Positions 8,097 to 12,052 of a DNA stretch of 12,052 nucleotides are shown in pieces. Each line of letters begins with the position of its first letter. The stretch's first letter is position 1. Position numbers and translations under genes: made by a program. Under the pieces are notes generated by a model that was not told the DNA's origin, searched no databases, and worked only from the letters and a program-made list of their open reading frames with translations. Source of the stretch: Actinomycetota bacterium (lineage in GTDB: Bacteria; Actinomycetota; Actinomycetes; Nanopelagicales; Nanopelagicaceae); the NCBI GenBank assembly GCA_009702465.1, contig WLHY01000014.1, positions 1 to 12,052 of the forward strand, given 5' to 3'.

Positions 8097-8816
8097 TTAT
8101 GGAGCGATTCGTCCAGATTTTTGAAATGCCCCGTATGTAATCGGCATTAACTTAGCAAATTCTGCTTCCATCTTCTCTGCCACCATCTCGATCTCCCGTT
8201 GTGGGTAGGAGGGAAAGTGTGAACCCTCTCGAGCTGTGCGAAGTGATAAAAAGTTCATTAGCGCTCTTGCATTCATCGTTACATACATCGATGAATAAAG
8301 AGTTACCGGCAGAACAGCGCGGGCAACCTCGCGGGCAACACCTGCGGTTAATAATTTTTGGTAATTCTCATAGGCAAGTGTGCAGGTTTGCTTAATTGCA
8401 TCCACTGTTAATTGGTGTTGTTCTGCTGTTCCTTCAACAAATGAGTAAGCACCAGGCTTTCCAATTTGAACTAACTTGCGATCCTTACTTGGTACATAAA
8501 AAACTGGGCGAAGCTCACGATAACGTCCGCTCTCCTCGTTGTAAGAGGCGATGCGATGGCGCATAAACTCGCGAAAGACAAAGATTGGTGCAGATATAAA
8601 AAATGTCATCGAGGTATGTTCAAATGGTGAACCATGTCGCTCGCGAGCTAAGTAATTAATCAAGCCTTCAGATTTTGATGCATCAGCACCAACATCTTCC
8701 AGTGATTTGTCTCCCGCAGTTGAAACTCGGGCCGCCCAAATAACATCGGCATCACTGGCGCTAGATTTAACTAGTTCGACAGATACATCATCTCTAAATT
8801 GGATTTCCTCGCTCAT
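8097..8816 (-). CDS. thyX: Flavin-dependent thymidylate synthase ThyX
   Basis: This enzyme makes dTMP from dUMP using methylenetetrahydrofolate, FAD and NADPH, replacing ThyA. The ThyX signature RHR-x7-S is present as RHRIASYNEES (86-96 from the chosen ATG), followed by GRYRELRPVFYVPS. A second conserved block, MNARALMNFLSLRTA near 179-193, is typical of the substrate-binding half. I chose ATG at 8816-8814 (239 residues) because AGGG lies eight bases upstream at 8825-8828 and the protein then begins MSEEIQF. An in-frame GTG at 8843-8841 would add nine residues (MSHAGRVAG), has AAGGG only four bases away and would leave almost no leader, so it is the second choice. The gene is divergent from azlC and 30 bases before dapA. 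A candidate promoter lies in the short divergent gap. Confidence 0.94.
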   Translation of the reverse strand: MSEEIQFRDDVSVELVKSSASDADVIWAARVSTAGDKSLEDVGADASKSEGLINYLARERHGSPFEHTSMTFFISAPIFVFREFMRHRIASYNEESGRYRELRPVFYVPSKDRKLVQIGKPGAYSFVEGTAEQHQLTVDAIKQTCTLAYENYQKLLTAGVAREVARAVLPVTLYSSMYVTMNARALMNFLSLRTAREGSHFPSYPQREIEMVAEKMEAEFAKLMPITYGAFQKSGRIAP

Positions 8817-8824
8817 GCCTGCGA

Positions 8825-8828
8825 CCCT
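8825..8828 (-). promoter_or_regulatory. Ribosome binding site deciding the thyX start
   Basis: AGGG on the minus strand lies eight bases before the ATG at 8816-8814. This supports the shorter ThyX over the GTG 27 bases upstream, whose AAGGG is only four bases away. Confidence 0.5.
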
Positions 8829-8856
8829 ACCCGCGTGGCTCACCTATCCCTTGGAT

Positions 8857-8862
8857 TAAGAT
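8857..8862 (+). promoter_or_regulatory. Candidate -10 element for azlC, giving a leaderless mRNA
   Basis: TAAGAT matches the TANNNT -10 consensus and ends six bases before the azlC GTG at 8869. A transcript starting seven bases after the -10 would begin on the first base of the start codon, the arrangement of leaderless actinobacterial mRNAs. No Shine-Dalgarno sequence exists before this GTG (ATAACGGC), which fits. The -35 position has only GTGGCT, a poor match. Confidence 0.45.
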
Positions 8863-8863
8863 A
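8858..8863 (-). promoter_or_regulatory. Candidate -10 element for thyX
   Basis: On the minus strand TATCTT (TANNNT) overlaps the azlC -10 by five bases on the opposite strand. Transcription would start near 8851 and leave a leader of about 35 bases before the thyX ATG at 8816. No convincing -35 lies 16-18 bases upstream, which is inside azlC. Because azlCD separates thyX from mrx and dapB, thyX-dapA-rnj-ftsK would be expected to have its own promoter, and this is the only space for one. Confidence 0.4.
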
Positions 8864-8868
8864 ACGGC

Positions 8869-9543
8869 GTGTCAATCACAAGTAGGTTTAATCCTCGAAC
8901 AAATCAGGTGGATCGAACTGGAATCAGTGTTGCCTTTACCGTTGGCCTATATGGCGCCGCCTTTGGTGCAGCAGCGGTAACCGCCGGCTTCTCAATCTTG
9001 CAAAGCTGTCTGCTATCTATCCTGCTCTTCTCTGGTGCATCTCAATTTGCAGTTGTCGGAATTATGGGCGCCGGTGGCTCAGCACTTAGTGCCATTGCAA
9101 CCGCTACTTTATTGGGTTTTCGAAATGCACTTTACGGTCTGCAGATGGCACCGATCTTGAAGGTCACTGGCTTAAACCGTCTCCTTGCTGCACAAATAAC
9201 AATTGATGAATCCACCGCTGTTTCAACTCTGCAAGATAATGAAGCCGATCGCAAACGTGGCTTTTATGTAACTGGAGTTGGTGTTTATGTATTTTGGAAT
9301 CTATTTACCTTTCTTGGCGCATTAGGTGCCAGCGCAATCGGTAATCCATCTGTTTGGGGATTAGATGCTGCAGTTCCAGCCGCCTTTTGTGGATTAGTTT
9401 GGCCAAGATTAAAAAATAAGTTGCAATTTATAGTTTGTGGTTTAGCGATTGCACTGGCCTTACTACTTACCCCATTAACACCAGCGGGTGTGCCAATTAT
9501 TACCACCGTCCTACTTGCTGTGATCTTTGGGTGGAAAAAATGA
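8869..9543 (+). CDS. azlC: AzlC family branched-chain amino acid exporter, large subunit
   Basis: This 224-residue membrane protein belongs to the AzlC/YgaZ/BrnF family, whose members export branched-chain amino acids (in some species also methionine) together with a small AzlD partner. Family features are the first helix GISVAFTVGLYGAAFG (18-33), the hallmark FSGASQFAVVG (54-64), a following Ala/Gly-rich helix, RNALYG (85-90), QITIDES (109-115) and FCGLVWPRLKNK (173-184). Hydrophobic segments near 19-39, 42-64, 68-86, 132-155, 167-180 and 186-220 give a polytopic protein. The start is GTG at 8869, chosen because a -10 candidate ends six bases before it and no ribosome site is present; a later GTG at 8908 is less likely. 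The gene overlaps azlD by four bases. It is on the plus strand, opposite to all its other neighbours. The exact substrate is unknown. Confidence 0.92.
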   Translation: MSITSRFNPRTNQVDRTGISVAFTVGLYGAAFGAAAVTAGFSILQSCLLSILLFSGASQFAVVGIMGAGGSALSAIATATLLGFRNALYGLQMAPILKVTGLNRLLAAQITIDESTAVSTLQDNEADRKRGFYVTGVGVYVFWNLFTFLGALGASAIGNPSVWGLDAAVPAAFCGLVWPRLKNKLQFIVCGLAIALALLLTPLTPAGVPIITTVLLAVIFGWKK

Positions 9544-9848
9544 CGCCGATTTGGATCGCTGTTATTGGCGCTAGCGTTACCGCATTCTTAAATAAGTATG
9601 TTGGGCACTCTGTTCCTGAGCGATGGTTAAACAAACCAAGATTTATGCGGATTAATACCTTGGTCCCAATTGTTTTGCTTAGCGCATTAGTTGCCGTACA
9701 GAGCTTTGCCGATAAAAAGGAGTTGGTAATCGATCAGCGTGCAGCTGGTGTTGCGGTGGCATTGGTTCTGCTTAAATATAAAGCGCCATTTCCAATTGTT
9801 GTCATCGGCGCTGCAATTACTAGCGCCGCGATCTACAACTGGTTTTAA
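9540..9848 (+). CDS. azlD: AzlD family branched-chain amino acid exporter, small subunit
   Basis: This 102-residue protein has four hydrophobic segments (about 3-20, 41-56, 66-79 and 84-101), the size and shape of AzlD/YgaH/BrnE, the small partner of AzlC. It starts at ATG 9540, overlapping the azlC TGA stop as ATGA, with GGGTGG a few bases upstream as ribosome site. The same frame is open further upstream to 9435, but that extension lies inside azlC in another frame and reads as cysteine-rich shadow sequence, so I reject it. The TAA stop (9846-9848) shares a TTAA with the stop of the convergent mycoredoxin-like gene. The assignment rests on size, topology and pairing with azlC; the sequence of this small subunit is otherwise poorly conserved. 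Confidence 0.88.
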   Translation: MTPIWIAVIGASVTAFLNKYVGHSVPERWLNKPRFMRINTLVPIVLLSALVAVQSFADKKELVIDQRAAGVAVALVLLKYKAPFPIVVIGAAITSAAIYNWF

Positions 9849-10096
9849 AGTACTTTCAACTCCTCAAGCTTTGCCTTAAGAGCTGCATCAGATGGCTCTG
9901 TTAAGTGTGTGCCATCTTCAAAAACAATTACTGGAATTGAGCGCTGACCACCATTGATCTCAATTACCTTATCGCTAGCTGATGCATCTGCTTCAACATC
10001 TACATACTCGTAGGAAACATTATTTGAATCTAGAAATCTCTTTGAGCGGCGGCAATCACCACACCATTCAGCGCCGTACATAAGTACCTTACTCAT
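9845..10096 (-). CDS. Mycoredoxin-like glutaredoxin-fold protein
   Basis: This 83-residue protein has the thioredoxin fold of glutaredoxins. The active site is W11-C12-G13-D14-C15, P55 in RSIPVIVF is the expected cis-proline, and NGGQRSIP plus FEDGTHLTEPS closely resemble the matching segments of mycobacterial mycoredoxin-1 as I recall them (NGGNRTVP, FADGSTLTNPS). Mycoredoxins reduce mycothiol mixed disulfides in Actinobacteria; if this genome makes mycothiol, that is the likely role. CGDC replaces the CGYC of mycoredoxin-1, a change next to the catalytic cysteine that could alter redox potential or partners. The ATG follows the dapB TAA with no spacer, and a strong GGAGGGG ribosome site lies inside the dapB end. 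The stop overlaps the azlD stop. A plain NrdH-type or glutaredoxin-like role is the alternative. Confidence 0.85.
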   Translation of the reverse strand: MSKVLMYGAEWCGDCRRSKRFLDSNNVSYEYVDVEADASASDKVIEINGGQRSIPVIVFEDGTHLTEPSDAALKAKLEELKVL

Positions 10097-10840
10097 TTAA
10101 AACCCCTCCATATACTTTTCTAAGCCAACAGTTAAACCTGGATGTTTTACTACTTCACGAACTCCTAGTAATACTCCTGGCATAAATCCTGCTCTATTGA
10201 ATGAATCATGTCTAATTGAAAGTGTCTCACCTGGATCACCAAAGATTACCTCTTGATGGGCAACATAGCCGTGGGATCTAATGGAGTGAATTGGAACATC
10301 GCCAACAGTTGCACCACGTGCACCAGCAAGTGCATCCTTTGTTGCATCTGGCATCTTTGCTTTATTACTTGTTTTGCGAGCATCGGTAATCATCTGAGCT
10401 GTGCGCACTGCAGTTCCAGATGGCGCATCTACCTTATTGGCATGGTGAAGCTCAATAATCTCAACCGATTCAAAGTACTTTGCGGCAACCTCAGAGAACT
10501 GCATCATTAACACTGCACCTAAGGCAAAGTTTGGTGCGATCAGCGCACCCACCTTTGGATTAGCAGCTAGCAAGCTTTTTAACTTTGCTAACTTTGCATC
10601 ATCAAACCCGGTTGTACCAACCACAACACTGATGCCATTTGTAATGGCAAACTCAAGATTTTTCATAACCGCATCTGGATGGGTGAAATCAACAACTACT
10701 TGGGCGCCACTTGTTACCAATAGATCTAATGAATCCCCTAAATCTAACTGTGCAACTAATTGCAGATCTTTAGCATCATTGATTGCGATAACCGCCTCTG
10801 CGCCCATTCTTCCCTTGGCGCCTAATACTGCAACCTTCAT
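10097..10840 (-). CDS. dapB: 4-hydroxy-tetrahydrodipicolinate reductase
   Basis: This 247-residue enzyme reduces the DapA product with NAD(P)H to tetrahydrodipicolinate in lysine/diaminopimelate synthesis. The Rossmann motif is GAKGRMG (7-13), followed by VDFTHPDAV (50-58), VGTTGFDD (74-81) and APNFALGAV (102-110). The catalytic region ELHHANKVDAPSGTA (130-144) contains H132 and K136, equivalent to H159 and K163 of the E. coli enzyme, and the substrate loop SGTA. The C-terminal domain ends with SFNRAGFMPGVLLG. The length matches actinobacterial DapB (about 245). Its ATG overlaps the TGA of the M16 peptidase gene by four bases (ATGA), and its TAA abuts the mycoredoxin-like ATG, so three genes are probably translated from one transcript. 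pepR-type peptidase next to dapB is a conserved actinobacterial pairing. Confidence 0.97.
   Translation of the reverse strand: MKVAVLGAKGRMGAEAVIAINDAKDLQLVAQLDLGDSLDLLVTSGAQVVVDFTHPDAVMKNLEFAITNGISVVVGTTGFDDAKLAKLKSLLAANPKVGALIAPNFALGAVLMMQFSEVAAKYFESVEIIELHHANKVDAPSGTAVRTAQMITDARKTSNKAKMPDATKDALAGARGATVGDVPIHSIRSHGYVAHQEVIFGDPGETLSIRHDSFNRAGFMPGVLLGVREVVKHPGLTVGLEKYMEGF
10103..10109 (-). promoter_or_regulatory. Ribosome binding site of the mycoredoxin-like gene inside dapB
   Basis: GGAGGGG on the minus strand encodes part of the last dapB codons and lies six bases before the ATG at 10096. It is the strongest Shine-Dalgarno sequence in the window and supports both this start codon and independent, efficient initiation on the shared transcript. 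Confidence 0.75.
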
Positions 10841-12052
10841 TTGATCAACCCTTCAAATTTAGCTTTCGATCTAAATGGTCCCACTACCGCAAGGGTAGGA
10901 GATGTTGGCAAGCTTTGGCGGGCAATTTCCTTAATTTGATCAGGTGTTACATCTGCAATCTCCTGCAAGATTTGATCAAAGCTCATAATCTCACCGTAAA
11001 CCAACTCACTCTTTCCAATTCTTGTCATTCGAGAGCCGGTGTCCTCTTGGCTTAATACCAATGAGCCAGAGACCGCTCCCTTTGCTCGCAAGATCTCCTC
11101 ATGGGTTAAACCTTTCTCTGCAACATCATGCAAGATATCTTGAATTATCTTGGTTGCCTCAATTGCTCGATCTGGTTTACAACCAACATAAAAAGATAGG
11201 ACTCCACTGCCAGCGAATTGTTGGCTGTATGCATATGTTGAGTAAGCCAAGCCACGCTTCTCACGAATCTCTTGAAATAATCTAGATGACATACCGCCAC
11301 CAAGTGCGGTGGCTAAAATACTTAAGGCAAACCGTCTTTTATCATTTCGCGCAACACCTTCAACGCCATAAACAATATGTGCCTGTTCTGTTTTGCGATC
11401 AAGTAGTGTCACTTGGCCACGGCCCGGCACCTTTACCGCACCTGATGAGCGAATCTCATAATCACTCTTTGGTTGATCTAAAAAGTTATCCTTACTTAAG
11501 GCATCCTCAACCATCTGGACTACCTCTTTGTGCTTAACATTGCCAGCAACGGCAACTACTAAATCCTGTGGTCGATACCGCTTACGATAGTAATTAAATA
11601 CGGTGCTGCGGGACATCTCATTGATAGATTGAACAGTTCCTAAAATAGGTCGGCCCAGCGGGGTATCGCCGTAATACTTCTCTAAAAATAGATCATGAAT
11701 TAGATCGCTGGGATCATCATCGCGCATTGCGATCTCTTCCAGTACTACCTTGCGTTCGGCATCAACATCAGCTGCCTTAACAACGGATGAGGTAATTAAA
11801 TCGCTGATGACATCAACTGCCAGTGGTAAATCCTTATCAATTACACGCGCGTAAAAGCAGGTGTACTCCTTTGATGTAAATGCATTTGTCTCGCCACCTA
11901 CCGCCTCGATTGATGAGGAGATTTCAAGTGAGGTTCGAGTTTTTGTTCTTTTAAAAAGTAGGTGCTCTAGAAAATGAGAAGCCCCCGCAGTTGAAAGTGA
12001 TTCATCGCGGGAGCCAACATTTACCCAAATACCAAAAGCAGCAGAACGAACA
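10837..12052 (-). CDS. M16 family zinc metallopeptidase (insulinase/PepR type), 5' end outside window
   Basis: The frame stays open from the TGA at 10837-10839 to the right edge, giving 404 residues; probably 20-30 residues of the N-terminus are missing. The visible part begins VRSAAFGIWVNVGSRDE, a typical M16 first strand. The inverted zinc motif HxxEH is H26-F-L-E29-H30, and the third zinc ligand is expected at E105/E106 in ERKVVLEEI. The second, non-catalytic half contains GGGMSSRLFQEIREKRGLAYS near 251-271, the usual M16 C-terminal motif. So the protein is catalytically competent and of the single-chain two-lobe type of about 430 residues. Mycobacterial PepR, next to pnp and dapB, is the syntenic relative. 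No signal peptide can be judged. The substrate is unknown. The ATG at 11727 is internal, since the zinc motif lies before it. The stop overlaps dapB by four bases. Confidence 0.94.
   Translation of the reverse strand, partial: VRSAAFGIWVNVGSRDESLSTAGASHFLEHLLFKRTKTRTSLEISSSIEAVGGETNAFTSKEYTCFYARVIDKDLPLAVDVISDLITSSVVKAADVDAERKVVLEEIAMRDDDPSDLIHDLFLEKYYGDTPLGRPILGTVQSINEMSRSTVFNYYRKRYRPQDLVVAVAGNVKHKEVVQMVEDALSKDNFLDQPKSDYEIRSSGAVKVPGRGQVTLLDRKTEQAHIVYGVEGVARNDKRRFALSILATALGGGMSSRLFQEIREKRGLAYSTYAYSQQFAGSGVLSFYVGCKPDRAIEATKIIQDILHDVAEKGLTHEEILRAKGAVSGSLVLSQEDTGSRMTRIGKSELVYGEIMSFDQILQEIADVTPDQIKEIARQSLPTSPTLAVVGPFRSKAKFEGLIK

Noticed and set aside
9435..9539. Longer azlD starting at 9435
   Set aside because: The extra 35 residues lie in another frame inside azlC, have no family likeness, and the ATG at 9540 gives the normal AzlD size with an ATGA overlap.
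11725..11727. ATG at 11727 as start of the M16 peptidase gene
   Set aside because: The frame continues upstream to the window edge and encodes the HFLEH zinc motif, so this ATG is internal.
1..12052. Defence system, prophage, insertion sequence, CRISPR array, tRNA or rRNA
   Set aside because: Every substantial open stretch is explained by recognised housekeeping or transport genes, spacers are at most 132 bases, and no direct repeat arrays or transposase motifs were seen.

Overview
The window looks like a chromosomal housekeeping segment from a streamlined, moderately AT-rich actinobacterium. Three things point there. The gene order M16 peptidase - dapB - (mycoredoxin) - thyX - dapA - rnj - ftsK - (rodZ-like) - rimO - pgsA - cinA follows, from memory, the order around pepR/dapB/thyX/dapA/rnj/ftsK/pgsA3 in Mycobacterium and the SCO5738-SCO5754 region of Streptomyces. 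The small redox protein resembles a mycoredoxin, which is an actinobacterial (mycothiol-using) family. Genes are packed almost without spacers, and AT-rich codons are common. A freshwater acI/Nanopelagicales-type genome would fit well, but this is inference from style and gene order; no search was run.

Layout: nine complete genes and two edge-truncated genes lie on the minus strand, and one two-gene unit lies on the plus strand. Reading the minus strand from the right edge: a zinc M16 peptidase (5' end outside the window), dapB and a mycoredoxin-like gene, joined by a 4-base overlap and then a zero-base junction. Then comes the plus-strand island azlC-azlD, a branched-chain amino acid exporter pair. 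The minus strand resumes with thyX, dapA, rnj and ftsK, with gaps of 30, 3 and 20 bases. A 132-base spacer, the longest in the window, precedes a RodZ-like gene, rimO, pgsA and the start of cinA, with gaps of 31 and 5 bases and a 4-base overlap. No stretch of more than 300 bases lacks a gene, and I see no RNA gene, CRISPR array, IS element or phage gene.

Functionally, DapA and DapB catalyse consecutive steps of lysine/diaminopimelate synthesis. ThyX makes dTMP, RNase J matures and degrades RNA, FtsK moves chromosomes at the septum, the RodZ-like protein probably contributes to cell shape, RimO modifies ribosomal protein S12, PgsA makes phosphatidylglycerol phosphate and CinA/PncC recycles pyridine nucleotides. 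AzlC-AzlD is the only accessory-looking content.

I found no convincing new multi-gene system. The observations most worth a second look are small-scale: a possible bidirectional promoter with overlapping -10 elements between thyX and azlC, which would give azlC a leaderless mRNA; a shared TTAA stop where azlD meets the mycoredoxin gene; a perfect hairpin directly before the rimO GTG start; and an inverted-repeat-rich leader before the RodZ-like gene.
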